Origin: Delphinapterus leucas
Lineage: Eukaryota > Chordata > Mammalia > Artiodactyla > Monodontidae
NCBI RefSeq assembly: GCF_002288925.2
Contig: NW_022098057.1
Location: 65,252,094 to 65,316,093, forward strand
Reading direction: 5' to 3'
DNA length: 64,000 nt
A program made the position numbers and the translations under genes. Position 1 is the stretch's first letter. Each line of letters starts with the position of its first letter. Below the pieces are notes generated by a model. It was not told the origin of the DNA. It made no database searches and saw only the letters and a program-made list of their open reading frames with translations. Below are positions 11,927-24,725 of this stretch, piece by piece.

Positions 11927-12792
11927 AAGCTGCAGGACTGTAGTTCTTCTTCTGCTGTCTGACCTCTGGTGGATGAGGCTATCTAAGAAGCTTGTGCAAG
12001 TTTCCTGATGGGAGGGACTGGTGGTGGGTAGTGCTGACTGTTCCTCTGGTGGGCAGAGCTCAGTAAAACTTTAATCCGCTTGATTGCTGATATGTGGGGC
12101 TGGGTTCCCTCCCTGTTGGTTGTTTGGCCTGAGGCAACCCAACACTGGAGCCTACCTGGGCTCTTTGGTGGGGCTAATGGCGTACTCTGGGATGGCTCAC
12201 TCCATGGAGTACTTCCCAGGACTTCTGCTGCCAGTGTCCTTGTCCCCATGCTGAGCCCCTGCCACCCCCCGCCTCTACAGGAGACCCTCCAACACTTACA
12301 GGTAGGTCTGGTTCAGTCTACCCTCGGGTCACTGCTTGTTTCCCTGCATCCCGATGCACACGCTACTTTGTATTTGCCCTCCAAGGGTGGGGTCTCTGTT
12401 TCCCCCAGTCCTGTCGAAGTCCTGCAGTCAAATCCCACTCGCCTTCAAAGCCTGATTCTCTAGGACTTCCTCCTCCATTTGCTGGACCCCCAGGTTGGGA
12501 TGCCTGATGTGGGGCTCAGAACCTTCCCTCCAGGAGGTGGACTTCTGTGGTATAAGTGTTCTCCAGTCTGTGAGTTACCCAGCCAGCAGTTATGGGATTT
12601 GAATTTACTGTGATTGCGCCCCTCGTACCATCTCACTGTGGCCTCTCCTTTGTCTTTGGATGTCAGGTATCTTTTTTGGTGAGTTCCAGTGTCTTCCTAT
12701 TGATGATTGTCCAGCAGCTCGTTGTGATTCTGGTGTTCTCATAAGAGGGAGTGAGAGCACGTTCTTCTACTTTGCCATCTTGGTTCAGGCTC
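11927..12792 (-). promoter_or_regulatory. L1 5' UTR / internal promoter region
   Basis: GC-rich sequence upstream of ORF1, ending at the 5' boundary set by the target duplication. In L1 this segment carries the internal RNA polymerase II promoter. No specific sites are claimed. Confidence 0.75.
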
Positions 12793-12802
12793 AGATCTGC
12801 TT
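12793..12802. repeat. Target-site duplication, right copy
   Basis: AGATCTGCTT, matching 6881-6890. Confidence 0.9.
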
Positions 12803-15800
12803 CTTTTTAAATCAGATTATTTGTTTTGTTGTTGAGTTGTATGAGCTCTTCCTTTAGGATATTTGATGATGATTTCCTTCACTATGCTGAAGCTATTTAT
12901 TTTGATGTAGTCCTATTTATTTGTTTTCTCTTTTGCTTTCCTTGACTTTGAAGTCAGGTCCACAAAAACATTGTTAAGACCAGTGTCAAAGAGTCTATTG
13001 CCTACGTTTTCTTCTAGGAATATTATGGTTTCAGGTGTTACATTCACGTTTTTAATTCATTTGGAGTTAATTTTCGTGTATAATGTAAGATAGTGGTCTG
13101 TATTTATTTTTTAATTTTTGCATGTGGCTGTTCAGTTTTCCCAACACCATTTTTTGAGGAAATTGTCCTTTCTCCATTGTATGTTCATGGCTCCTTTGTT
13201 GTAAATTAATTGTCCATGTATGTGTGGGTTTATTTCTGTGCTCTCATTTCTGCTCCACTGATATTTGTGTCTATTTTTATGCTGATACTGTACTCTTTCT
13301 TTGATACCATACTGTTTTGATCACTATAGCTTCATAGTATAGTTTTAAATCACAGAGCTTGGTACCTTCTAGCTTTGTTTTTCTTTCTCAAGATTGTTTT
13401 GATTATTCAGTCTTTTGTATTTCTAGACAAATTTTTGAGGTATTTGTTCTAGTCCTGTGAAAAATGCCATTGGAATTTTGATAGGGATTGTATTGAATCT
13501 TTGGTTTGCTTTGGGCATTATGGACATTTTAGCAATATTAATTCTTCCAATTCATGAGCCCACAATTGATTCTCATTTATTTGTGTCTTTTGCAATTACT
13601 TTCATCAGTGTTTTCTAGTTTTTAATTTACAGTTCTTTTACCTCCTTAGTTAAATTTATTCTTAGGTATCTTATTCTTTTTAATGCAGTTGTAAATAAGA
13701 TTGTTTTCTTAATTTGTCTTTCTGATAGTTTGTTATTGTATAGAAATGCCACAGGTTTCTGCGTATTTTGTATTCTGCAACTTTACTGAAATCATATATT
13801 TGTTCTCATACTTTTTTCTTTGAGTCTTTAGGGCTTTCTGTATATAGTATCATGTCATCTGCAAAGTGACAATTTTACTTCTTCCTTTTCAAATTTTATA
13901 ACTTTGATTTATTTTCTTCCTGTGTCTAGGACTTCCAATACTATGCTGAATAAAAGTGGTGTGAGTGGGCATACTTGTCTTGTTCCTGATCTTAGATGAA
14001 CAGCTTTCAACTTTTCACCATTGAGTATGATATTAACTTTTGTTTGTCAGATATGGCCTTTATTATATTGAGGTATGTTCCCCCTTTACCCACTTTGTTG
14101 AGAGTTTTTATTGTAAATGGATGTTGAACTTTGTCAAATGCCTTTTTCTGCATCTATTGAAATGATCGTATGATTTTTTCTTTCTTTTTGTCAATATCGT
14201 GTATGAGATTGATTGATTTGCAGGTATGTTGAACCATTCTTGCATCCCTGGAATACATCTCTCTTGATCATGGTGCATGATCCTTTTAATGTATCCTTGC
14301 ATTCTGTTTGTCACTATTTTGTACAGGATTTTTGCATCTATGTCCATCAAGGATATTGGCATATAATTTATATTTTTTGTGGTGTTCTTTGTCTGGTTTT
14401 AGTATGTGGGTAATGCTGGCTTTGTAAAATGAGTTTAGAAATGTTTTCTCCTCTTCAACTTTTTGGAAGAGTTTGAGAAGGATAGGCATTAAATCTTTGG
14501 ATGTTTGGTAGAATTAACCAGTGAAGCTGTCTTGTCCTGAACTTTTGTTTATTGGGAGGTTTTTGATTACTGGTTCAAGCTCCTTACTAATAAGCATTCT
14601 CTTCAGATTTTCTATTTCTTCATGATTCATCCTTGGAAAATTGGTTTCTAGGAACTTATCTATTTCTTCTAGGTGTCCAATTTGTTGATGTATAATTGTT
14701 CATAGTAGCTCTTAGGATTCTTTGTATTTCTGTGGTATCAGTTTTAATTTCTCCTCTTTCATTTCAGCTTTTATTTACTTGAGCCCTCTCTCTTTTTCTT
14801 GGTTATCTTGGTTAGTTTTTCTAAAGGTTTGTCAATTTTGTTTATCTTTTTAAAAACCAGCTCTTAGTTTCATTGCTCTCTTCTACTGTTTTGGGTTTTT
14901 GGGGGGTTTTCTTTGCTCTTTTTTTTTTCCATTTATTTCTGCTCTGATTGTTCTTATTTCCTTCCTTCTACTAACTTTGGGTTTTGTTCTTCTTTTCCTA
15001 ATTCCTTTAGATGTAAGATTAGATTGTTTATTGGAGATTTTTCTTGTTACTTGAGGTAAGTCTGTATTGCTATGAATTTTCCTCTTACAACTGATTTGCT
15101 GCATCCCATAGGTTTTGGTCTGTTTTCATTTGTCTCTAAGTATTTTTTTTTTAATTTCTTATTTTATTTCTTCATTGACTCATTGGTTGTTGAGTACCAT
15201 GTTGTTTAATCTCCCACATATTTGTTGTTTTTCCTGTTTTTTTCTTTCAATTGATTTCTAGTTTCATACCATTGTGGTTAGAAAGATGCTTGATATGATT
15301 CCCGTTAAATTTATTGAGACTTATATTGTGGCCTAACGTGATCTATTCTGGAGAATGTTCACATTCACTTGGGAAGAATATGTACTCTGCTGCTTTTGGA
15401 TGGAATGTTCTGTATATATCTAATATACTTTTACTTTCAGTCTGTGTGTGTCCGTACTTTTGAAGTGAGTCTCTTGTAGGCAGCATATAGATGGAAGATG
15501 GGTCTTTTTTTTATATATATAATTTATTTAGCTTCCCTATGTCTCTTATTTGAGGCATTTAGTCCATTTACATTTAAAGTGATTATTGATAGGTAGGTAC
15601 TTACTGCATTTTGTTAATTGTTTTCTGGCTGGTTTTGTAGTTCCCCTCTGTTTCTTCTTCTCTTTCTCTCTTCCCTTGTGTGTGGCTTTCTATAGCATTA
15701 TGTGTAGGTTTCTTTCTCTCTCTCTTTTTTTTTTTTTTGTATTTACTATAAGTTCTTGCTTTGTGGGTACCATGAAGTTCACAAATAACATCCTATTTAT

Positions 15801-17310
15801 AAAACAAGTGGGTACCATGAAGTTCACATATAACATCCTATTTATAAAACAGTCTGTTTTAAGTCGATGACAACTTAAATTTATACATATTCCAGAAATT
15901 TACATTTTTACTCCCCCAATTTTATATTTTTATGTTACCTTCTACATCTTTTTATTTTATGCATTCCTTAATTAATTATGTAATTTTAATTTTATTACTT
16001 TTGTCTTTTAACCTTCATACTTGCTTTATAAGTGATTGATCCATTACCTTTACTGTATATTTGCCTTTTCAGTGAGATTTTTACTTTGCTATGTTTTCCT
16101 TTTTTAACTAGTGCCATTTATTTTCAGCTTAAAAGTCCTTTTAACATTTCTTTTAAAGCAAGTCTAGCGGTGATAAACTCCTTTAGATTTTGTTTGTCTG
16201 GAAAACTTCTAATTTCTCCTTCAATTCTGTATGATAACCTGGCTAGATAGGGAATTCTTGGTGGGAAGTTTTTTTCCTTTTCACACTTTGAATATGTCAT
16301 GGCACTCCCTTCTGGCCTGCAGTGTTTCTGCTGAGAACTCTTCTGATAGACTTACAGGATTTTCCCTTATATGTAACAAGTTGTTGTTGTTTTTCTTGCT
16401 GCTTTTAAGATTCTCTTTCTTTAACTTCTATTATTGTACCTTGGTGTGGACCTCTTTGGCTTCATTTTATTTGGTGCTCTCTGGGTGTCCTAGATCTGGA
16501 TGTTTGTTTTCTTCCCTATATTAGTGAAGTTTTCAGCCATTATTTCTTAAAATAAATTTTCTGGCCCTTTCTCTCTCTCTCTCTCTTCCTTCTGAGATCC
16601 TTAAAATGGAAATGTTATTGCACTTGATGTCCCCAAATCTATAAGGTAGCTTCACTTAAAAAAATTTTTTTCTGCTGTTTGGGTGAGTTCCATTGCATTG
16701 TCTTCAGCTCACTAATCCATTCTTCTGCTTCATCCAGTCTGATGTTCAGCCCCTCTACTGTATTTTTCACTTCAGCTCTGTAACTTCTGTTTGGTGCTTT
16801 CTTATGCTTTCTAACTCTATTGAAGTTCTCACTGTGTTTAGCCATTCTTCTCCTGAGTTCTGTGAGCATTTTATAACCATTACTTTAAACTCTTTATCAA
16901 GTAAATTGCTTATCTCCATTTTATTAAGGTCTTTTTTTGAGGGTTTTGTCTTTGTTCTTTCATTTGGAACATATTACTCTGTCTCCTCATTTTGCCTGAA
17001 TCTCTGTGTTTGTTTCTATGTATTAAGCAAATCAGCTACCTCTTCTAGTCTTAAAGGAGTGTCCTTGTGTAGGAGGTGTCCCGTGGGGCCCAGGAGTGCC
17101 GTTTCATCTGGCCTCTAGAGTTTGGTGCCCAAGGGGAGTCCCCTATGTAGGCTGTGTAAACTTGCCTGCTGCAGTGCAGGGGTGGGTGGGGCTCTTGCCC
17201 AGAAGTGAAGGCATTTTTGATTGTCCCAATGACCTAGGACCAGTCCTGGATTTTCGTGGGTGGGAACCTGAGATGCTAAGTGTTCTGAAATGCCCAGAAT
17301 AATTTTATAC
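12803..17310 (-). mobile_element. Old L1, remainder (ORF2, ORF1 and 5' UTR)
   Basis: This continues the L1 begun at 6060. ORF2 runs at about 12803-15600, with RT-region landmarks near 13850-14380 such as the frame at 14108-14362 ([20 protein letters not shown]). ORF1 remnants lie at about 16100-16960, and a GC-richer 5' UTR runs to about 17310. It is more diverged than the inserted L1, with many stops and small indels. Confidence 0.82.
15763..15852. repeat. 45-bp tandem duplication inside old L1
   Basis: Copies at 15763-15807 and 15808-15852 both begin GTGGGTACCATGAAGTTCAC and differ at one or two bases. The duplication sits between the L1 ORF2 and ORF1 parts, next to a CTCTCTCTTTTTT tract. 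Confidence 0.93.
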
Positions 17311-17889
17311 AACTAGGAGCTTCTCCATTCACTGCTGTTCTCTTCTTTTTGAGAAACACTGGAGAAAGCTAAAGAATTATAGCTATTTTATTACTATGAA
17401 TTCTGGCATATGGATGAAGGTTCCTTGAATTTCTTTTGTCTAAGGTGGGAATTGGCTCTTCATTCTGTGATCTGTGGTTCTATTCCTCTTTTTCTCTTCA
17501 ATTATAAGTTGAAGACTCTAAGTAATGGAGACAATTATTCTGTCTCTTTTATTATTTCTCTTTCTAGTCTCAACAGTTGAAGTTCCTGCAGCTGTGTTTC
17601 TAGTCCTCTGTTGATCTGAAACATCTTGAAAAGCTTGTTATGTGCCCTTGCTGTCACAGTCCTCAGCATACTGCCTTCTCTGGACATATTCTTATTTTTC
17701 ACTGTTTTGTTTAAAATATATGTCCTTATTTTAGTACAGTATACCATATGGAGTAGCACCTGCACAATATACCATGACCTCACTGTTTACTTTGACCTTT
17801 AGTATTAACTTGCAGATTATTTCAGCTATTGCTGAATGTAATTTGTTCATCTAAAGTTTCACAATATACATTCAAACCCAACTGAGTCT
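17311..17889. other. Unique intronic sequence
   Basis: No repeat family or gene recognised with confidence. The minus-strand open frame at 17535-17783 has no domain. Confidence 0.45.
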
Positions 17890-18640
17890 CCACATAGTAC
17901 AAATGCTCTTCCAAATTCTGAGGATTCAGAGATGAAATGAATAGGGGGAGGAAAATAAACTAATAGTCTAAGAGTAGCTCATTCTATGAGAGTGATAATC
18001 AGGCAAGATTTCTTTCAGGGAAGCATACAAGTTAGTGGAGGCACTTTTGGGGAGAAGCACATAGGAAGGACACAGATTAGCTAGGAGGATGAAAGGACAT
18101 GTGTAACTGCAAGGGGGCATTTGAGATCATGATGAGTATGGAGAGAATGCTAACATACGTGCTGTTCCTACAGCATTCATGGTTTTATATGCATGAAGAA
18201 TGGGAGCAGAGACTGGCAGTGTTGAGGGGCAGATCAGGCAATGCATTATGTGCCATTTTAATGAGTTTGGAAACCATCTTCTTATTTATGAGGAAATATT
18301 GAATCATTTTAAGCAACAATATATCATACTCAGTTTCTAGCTGAAGTGTAGGAAGTATTTTGGGGGTGTGGAAGCAATATGGGAGACCACAAATCCTGTT
18401 AGAAATCTCTAGCCAAAATGGTAGAGATATTGAGGGCCTAAATAAATCATGAATGGGAGAACCTGGAATTGAGAGATGTTTAGGAAGTAGAATAAGCAGA
18501 ATGTGAGGACAGATTGGATGTGGGAGTCAGAGAAAGAGAGTGATCAAAGATAACTTCAATGTTCTGCCTGGCTGGAGGTTGTTATATTCCATAAAGGTAG
18601 AAAATGCAGGGAGGTGTGGTTTTAGGGATGTAGGGGAACT
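17890..18640 (+). mobile_element. L2 (LINE-2) 3' region
   Basis: Purine-rich, L2-like 3' sequence with AGGGCCTAAATAAATCATGA and GATTGGATGTGGGAGTCAGA, the latter typical of the L2 end. Diverged, with no open frame. Confidence 0.55.
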
Positions 18641-18759
18641 GTTGAGTTTGTACGAGCTGCTGCTATGCCCAAACACCTCCACAGTGCATGTGTACATTTA
18701 GGTGTTAGAACTATAATTTTGACTGCTTTGTTTAAAATGGCATATACTCCATGGGTGAA

Positions 18760-19560
18760 TGGGTATTTTACAATTAACAATATACCAATATTATTTATTA
18801 TATTAAAAGAATTACAGAGCAAAATCATATGAAACATGAACATGAAAAGCATTTGATAAAAATCAGTAGCCATTCTAGGTAAAAACATATGTATAGTAGG
18901 AATAGAAGAAAACTTCCTAAGTATACCAAAGATCTTCTAACACCAAACTAAAAGTATCACATAAGAAGAAGAAATGTTAAAGACTGATCCTCTAATATGA
19001 CACAAATCAAGGATGCTTTCTATCATCATGATTATTCTACATTGTTTGGCATATCTGGTTAATAAGAGGTAAATGAAATAAGCCTTATAAATAATGGAAT
19101 AAAAGAAATTAATAATTATTTATAAGTGATTTGATGGTAAATCTAAACAACTCAAATGAAACCTATTAGGAGAACAAAAATGAGAATTTAGTGAGGAGCC
19201 CAGATACAAGAAAACATTAGCAAAGTAAAATGTTAATAACTGAACAATAAAGTCTCTTCACACTAGCAACAAAAACAAAATAACTAGGAGTACTTGTAAT
19301 AATTACATACATAAGCCTGTATTTTGAAAATTATTCATGGAGATAAGAATTGAATAACTAGAAATAAATACTGTGTTTCTACATGGGAAGACTTAATATC
19401 GTAAAGATATAATTCCTGGTCAAATAAATTTATAAATTTAATGCAATTTTAGTCAAAATACCTGATTTCAAACACACAGACACACACATGCACGTACACA
19501 CACACAGACAGACACACAACAACTCTAAAGTTTATGTAGAAGAATAAGTGTTTGAGAATT
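18760..19560 (+). mobile_element. Old L1 ORF2 fragment
   Basis: GGAATAGAAGAAAACTTCCT, ATGGGAAGACTTAATATCGT and TTTAATGCAATTTTAGTCAA follow the order of L1 ORF2 from the RT palm onward. It has many indels. It lies on the plus strand, unlike most L1s here. Confidence 0.65.
19472..19520. repeat. CA-rich microsatellite
   Basis: Imperfect (CA)n with CAGA interruptions, on the far side of the L1 fragment. Confidence 0.9.
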
Positions 19561-20040
19561 TCCAAATGAAGTCAAAGTGAGTTTGAGGAATGAAGATTTT
19601 ATTCAAGTTCAAACAAGAAGAAAATGACATGAGGTGAGTGTCTTTACATAATGCATAGTGGTTCAGGTGACTAAATGCTAATGACCTGCTGCTGTAACAG
19701 CCAGAAGTACCATTCATGCTGCAAGAAATAATTTGATTTCAATAAAGCAACATTGCCTATCCACTTAAACATAAAATTTTTCAAAATAATATTTGTTTTA
19801 AAATTTTGACTTTATTGAATTTGTTTTCTTTTTATAGTTTTAAATGAGCTGTGAGCAAATAACTCATTCTAGATTTTTGGTTATAAATAATTGTGTAACA
19901 TTTTTTTATACTCAAAAGTAATTAAGTAACCCTGGGAGTGCTGAGAAAATATTTTTCTATAAAGTAGTCTAAATGTAGTTTGAATAACTGTTTATTAGAA
20001 AGTAACCCTTGGTCTTGAACAGACATATGTCTTTCGAATA
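19561..20040. other. Unique intronic sequence
   Basis: AT-rich. No recognisable gene or repeat. Confidence 0.45.
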
Positions 20041-20700
20041 TTGACTGCCTACCATAAATCTGTCATAGCACTGGGCATACTTGAGTGTCTATAATAGACC
20101 TAACCCTTCTTCTTCTAGAGTTTACATTCTGTAGAGGGTAATCCAATAAACAAATAGACATGTATATAAATTATGTATCAGCATTAATTTCTATGAGGAA
20201 AATAAAACAGGCTCACAAGATAGAGGACAGCTGTGGAGGCAGAACAGCTAGATCCATGGATAGGGAAGGCTTGTCTGAAAAGGCGATGTTTAAACTTAAG
20301 TGATAAGATGGAACCAGACAGGCAACTATTTGGAGAAATAGTTTCCCGGCAGAAACCACAGTTGGGACCAAGGCCCCGAGGGAAAAATTGTGTTATGTTT
20401 AAAGAACAGTAAGATGAGTGTCAGGGTGGAGCCCAGTGTACCCAGTAGTGATGATGGTATAGCATGAGATAAGGACAGAAAGTGCTGGACCATGTAAGAC
20501 GTGGTAGAGGGTTTCAATTTTATTCCAAGTATAATAGAAAACCACTGGAATGTTTTATCAGGGGAATTATATAATTTGATTTACACTTTTTAAAGATCAC
20601 CCTGGTTGCTCTACGAAGTCTCTGGGTTTTATAGGAAGAGGGTAAATGTGGGAGTAGGGAGACCATTTGGAGGCACTGACATATGCATATATCCCTGAAA
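20041..20700 (+). mobile_element. L2 (LINE-2) 3' region
   Basis: L2-like order: CATAGCACTGGGCATACTTG, GTTTACATTCTGTAGAGGGT, GGGAAGGCTTGTCTGAAAAG, CACCCTGGTTGCTCTACGAA and GGGAGTAGGGAGACCATTTG. Confidence 0.75.
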
Positions 20701-20719
20701 CCGTCATTAAAACAGAACA

Positions 20720-21168
20720 ACAATTTCTAAACCCCTCAAGTTTCCTCATGACCCTTTGTAATTCACTTATCTTTCCAACCCTTTTCCCAGGCAACCACTG
20801 ACCTGCTTTCTATCACTACTGATTAGTTTGCATTTTCTAGAGTTTTATACAAATGGAATCGTACAGTATGCAATTTTATTTTGATCAGGCTTTCATCACT
20901 TAGCATAATGCCTTATAAATTCATCAGTGTTTTTACATGCATCAATATTTGTTCCTTTTTATTGTGGAATAGTATCCATATGGATATATGGATATGGATA
21001 TTTCACAATTTATTTATCCATTCACCTTTTGACAGATGTTTGGCTTGTTTCCAATGTTTGATTATCACAAATAAAGCTGTTATGAACATTCATGTACAAG
21101 TCCTTTCGTAGACATGTTTCATTTGTCTTGGATAAATACCTAGGAATGAAATGGGTGAGTTATATGAT
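20720..21168 (-). mobile_element. Old L1 3' fragment
   Basis: Antisense L1M-type 3' end, with GGCAACCACTGACCTGCTTT, CAAATGGAATCGTACAGTAT and CAAATAAAGCTGTTATGAAC. It is interrupted on its right by the SINE/L1 chimera at 21181-21748. Confidence 0.75.
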
Positions 21169-21180
21169 AGATATATGTTT

Positions 21181-21748
21181 AACTTTTTTTTTAACACCTT
21201 TACTGCAGTATAATTGCTTTACAATGGTGTGTTAGTTTCTGCTTTATAACAAAGTGAATCAGCTATACATATACATATATCCCCATATCTCTTCCCTCTT
21301 GCATCTCCCTCCTACCCTCTCTATCCTACCCCTCTAGGTGGTCACTAAACACCGAGCTGATCTCCCAGTGCTATGTGGCTGCTTCCCACTAGCTATCGAT
21401 TTTACATTTGGTAGTGTATATATGTCCATGCCACTCTTTCACTTTGTCCCAGCTTACCCTTCCTCCTCTCCACGTCCTCAAGTCCGTTATCTAGTAGGTC
21501 TGCATCTTTATTCCCGCCCAGTGTCTTCTCTTGTTGTGGAGCACGGGCTCTAGGTGCACGGGCTTCAGTAGTTGTGGCACATGGGCTCAGTAGTTGTGGC
21601 TTGTGGGCTCTAGAGCGCAGGCTCAGTAGTTGTGGTGCACAGGCTTAATTGCTCTGCAGCATGTGGGATCTTCCTGGACCAGGGCTCAAACCCGTGTCCC
21701 CTGCATTGGCAGGCAGATTCCCAACCACTGTGCCACCAGGGAAGTCCC
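21181..21748 (-). mobile_element. Chimeric retroposon: CHR SINE head joined to L1 3' end
   Basis: Read on the minus strand, an older-type CHR SINE head (from 21748 down to about 21521, starting GGGACTTCCCTGGTGGCACA) runs directly into an L1 3' UTR (about 21518 down to 21181) and then an A-rich tail. One imperfect 12-bp target duplication encloses the whole: AGATATATGTTT at 21169-21180 and AGACATATATTT at 21749-21760, with 10 of 12 bases matching. The SINE has lost its own 3' part, and no poly-A separates the two. The L1 part is the same subfamily as the L1 at 61958-64000. Confidence 0.72.
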
Positions 21749-21760
21749 AGACATATATTT

Positions 21761-23114
21761 TTAAAAGTGTGATTTTACTCATTGAACACAGTATTCCGTG
21801 TGTGATTTAAAGAACAGGAATATCCAGTTACATTTATGAAACACATTGACTGGCTGGTCTGCAATGTGCTGAGTACTTCACCAGGGACACATCACTTGTT
21901 ATGGTAGGTATTATATACCTTTGAATGCAGTATAAGTGAACTGGACTTGTTAGCATTCACAGCACACTATTTAACCACATTGAACTTACTATCTAACAAA
22001 CCTCTGGATCTCTTCTTTTACATTTTTGCTGATGAGACATAGCTGTTTTATTCTCAATTTAGGCAGTATATTTCATAAGCCTGTTATATTTAATACACTT
22101 CAAAAGAGAATTTGTGATGGTTTACCATGAGAGCAACAAATACAATAAAATAACTAAATTAAGCATACCGAAGCTAGAACCAAGCAAGCAAGAGTGATGA
22201 GATAATACTCATAGAAAGCCTAGACTAAAGGAAGCTTCTAAAAATGAGTTTCTTGATAGCTTAAGTCAAAATGGATATGAGAGGTAATATAGCTGTTATT
22301 AACAAATGCAGGAAAGCATATCAGAGCACATGAAAAGTCAAGCTTCTTTCTAACTCAACTCTCAAAGGAAAAAACTTAGGTCCAGAAGGAAAATAACTGC
22401 CTGCTGTCTGTCTGGCTCTTTACATACTTTTCTTTTTCTTTTCTTTTCTTTTCTATTCTTTCCTTTTCCTTTCTTCTCTTTTCTTTAAGAAAACAGATCC
22501 AGAGACTTCCCTCATACTGAGAGAGAGGTGTTTTGGGCTAAGGGACACTGGCCTAATTATTCCACTGAGTTGGACATGAGTCCTCCAAGTACAGGAACAA
22601 ACTTTTGGCTCCTATCACTGATGGGGATGGGCACCAACCTAAGATTTCTGAGGCTAAAATATAGTGTTTAAGTATTTATGAAAATTATCATTGTTGTCCT
22701 TTCTTTTTACCTTTTATGCCTGCACTGTTTAGGGTTTGCTGTTTTTATTACCTTTAATTTTAGCCCATACTTTTTCCAGTCACCTCTCTTCTGTATGCCT
22801 GTGTTTTGGTCTCTGTTAATATAGACTCATGACACATTTATCTGTAAACCCTCGGTAGTTATGACCATTCAAAATACTTCCCAGTCATTTGAAAGATCCA
22901 TGGTGAATGTGGTCTCAGGAAAGTCTTAGGCTTTCCTTGGACTTACCTGTGGGTGGAAGGAGCAGTGTTTGTCGTGTGAGAAAAGTTAGAATAATTTAGT
23001 TTTGGTCCCTCTACCCAGGTTTAGTTCCTTATAAAATTACAAATCTGGTAAGCAAGCCAAAATTTTTAACACTATTTTGAGAAATCTTGGTATATATGTC
23101 TTGTGTGTAAGTTT
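21761..23114. other. Unique intronic sequence
   Basis: No gene or interspersed repeat recognised. A pyrimidine-rich (TTTTC)n tract lies at 22428-22489. Confidence 0.5.
22428..22489. repeat. (TTTTC)n pyrimidine tract
   Basis: About 60 bases of almost pure T and C, with TTTTC as the main unit and one A. Confidence 0.9.
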
Positions 23115-23352
23115 ATACCATAGTATAATGGTTAGGAGCTTGGATTCTAGAGTCGGATGACCTGGCTTTGGATTCCAATTCTCGTACTCAATGTGTGATA
23201 TTCAGTGACTCATTTATCTCTCTGAACCTCTACTGAAATGGGGTTGATAATAACGTCAACTATGTCTTAGGGTTGTTGCAAAGAGTATATGACTTAATAT
23301 GTAAAACACTACCTGGTACATCATAAACGCTATGTCATTAGGAATTGTTATT
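23115..23352 (+). repeat. MIR SINE
   Basis: Nearly whole MIR: AGTATAATGGTTAGGAGCTT head, CTGGCTTTGGATTCCAATTC, GGTTGTTGCAAAGAGTATAT and a CTACCTGGTACATCATAAAC tail. Confidence 0.85.
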
Positions 23353-24172
23353 TATGTCATGTTCTAACTTCAGCATTTAATGCTTTAAGATTTTTCCTTC
23401 TTTCTTTTACTCCTCTGTTTCCCAAAAGCACTCATATAACCAAATACCTATTTATTGGATAGCTCATCATTGAACATTTTTTGTTACTATATCAGAATGA
23501 CCTTTTTTCTTAACTAATTCTCCATTTCATTGCTTTGAAATAGTCCAAAGTACCCTTGTGAATGGTATAAGATGAGGAGTGTCACATAATCCATTCAAAT
23601 TAGAAAATGAAAAGTAGGATAGCTGAAAAAAACTTTTTTGGCACTCTGCACCACTCAGTTAATACATACTTTTCTAGTTGTTCCCAGTATACCAATAATA
23701 TTTCATTCCTTCTCACTGCTCGTGGTACCAACACACAAATGTACATTTCTTTTCTTGGAAAATACATTTTATAACTCCTTCAAAACATTACCTCCTGCTG
23801 AGAATGATGGTCATTTTCAAGGAACCAACTGTTTAGAACTTCAGCTAGTATTTTCTGACTGTTTTCTGGACCTATCGATTCCTCTTAGCAATTTGAGTTA
23901 CAGATGAATAAGTGAAAGCAGTGGTTTGAATTTTCTGATGAAAATAAACATCTCAGAACATCTCACATTCTACTCTTCCTAAATTACCATTATTGCTTGT
24001 TTGAATTACCAAGGATACAGTTGAAGAGTATACTATAAAAAAAGGAGTCTCAAGACAAAGAGTGAAAAAAATCCATTAAAAGAATTAAATTTAGTCTTGA
24101 AAAAAAGATATTTTAAACTAAATGATCTGTTCTTTTTCTTTATTTAAAAAAAAAATAAAACTGAAGACTAGC
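23353..24172. other. Unique intronic sequence
   Basis: Nothing recognised. An 89-codon open frame at 23638-23907 (+) has no domain or coding context. Confidence 0.45.
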
Positions 24173-24725
24173 TGTGTTGTGGATCCCCAAGACCACCGGG
24201 TGTTATGATTTGCTAGGAGGACTCACAGGACCCAGGATATAGTTGTACTCATGGGCTATTTATTACACTGAAAAGATACAAAGCAAAATCAACAAAGGAA
24301 GAAAATGAAAGGGACAGAGTTTGAAACCAGGCTTAAACTTCCAGGAGTCCTCTCCCAGTGGAGTCACACAGAACACATTTAATTTTTCCAGCAACAAATT
24401 GCGAAGGCATGTACGAAATGTGTACCAGGGAAGCTTGGCTGAATCTAAAAGTCCACAGTTTTTATTGGGAACTGGCCATGTAATCAAGCTTCTGCTTAAT
24501 ATATGCCAAAATTCTAGACTCCCAGAAAAAAAGCAGGTCTTCAGTATAAACCATATTGTTTGTATGTCACTTAGGCACAGTGAACTACACTTATTAATTA
24601 GGGAAAACTTAATATCAGTCTGTGGAGGGGGGGACTGCTTACCATTCAGGTTCTTAGATTACAGCCAAAGGTCAATCTTGCAAATAGGACTTTTTAGGGA
24701 TAGCAGTCTCAGGTCTGCTATGTTA
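24173..24725 (-). mobile_element. Old endogenous retrovirus LTR (family uncertain)
   Basis: The sequence GGAGGACTCACAGGACCCAG, GATACAAAGCAAAATCAACA, AGTCCTCTCCCAGTGGAGTC and TACCAGGGAAGCTTGGCTGA matches, as I remember it, a mammal-wide old LTR seen in antisense. TTTATT at about 24258 would be AATAAA on the minus strand. I see no internal retroviral sequence next to it, so it is probably a solo LTR. The family name (MER21/MER31-like) is a guess. The 153-codon open frame at 24321-24782 overlaps it by chance. Confidence 0.55.

Larger units (their letters stand above)
6891..12792 (-). mobile_element. Near full-length L1 (5.9 kb), dead copy
   Basis: Complete order on the minus strand: 5' UTR (about 11927-12792), ORF1 (10989-11926), ORF2 (7235-10930), 3' UTR (about 6950-7234) and an impure A-rich tail (6891-6950). 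A 10-bp exact target duplication (6881-6890 and 12793-12802) flanks it, so it is a full-length retrotransposition event into an older L1. The old L1 sequence resumes in register on the far side. Both ORFs are broken by stops and frameshifts, several of CpG-decay type, so it cannot move on its own. Its 3' UTR, with GTAGGTTCTTATTAGTCATC, differs from that of the L1 at the right edge. Confidence 0.95.
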
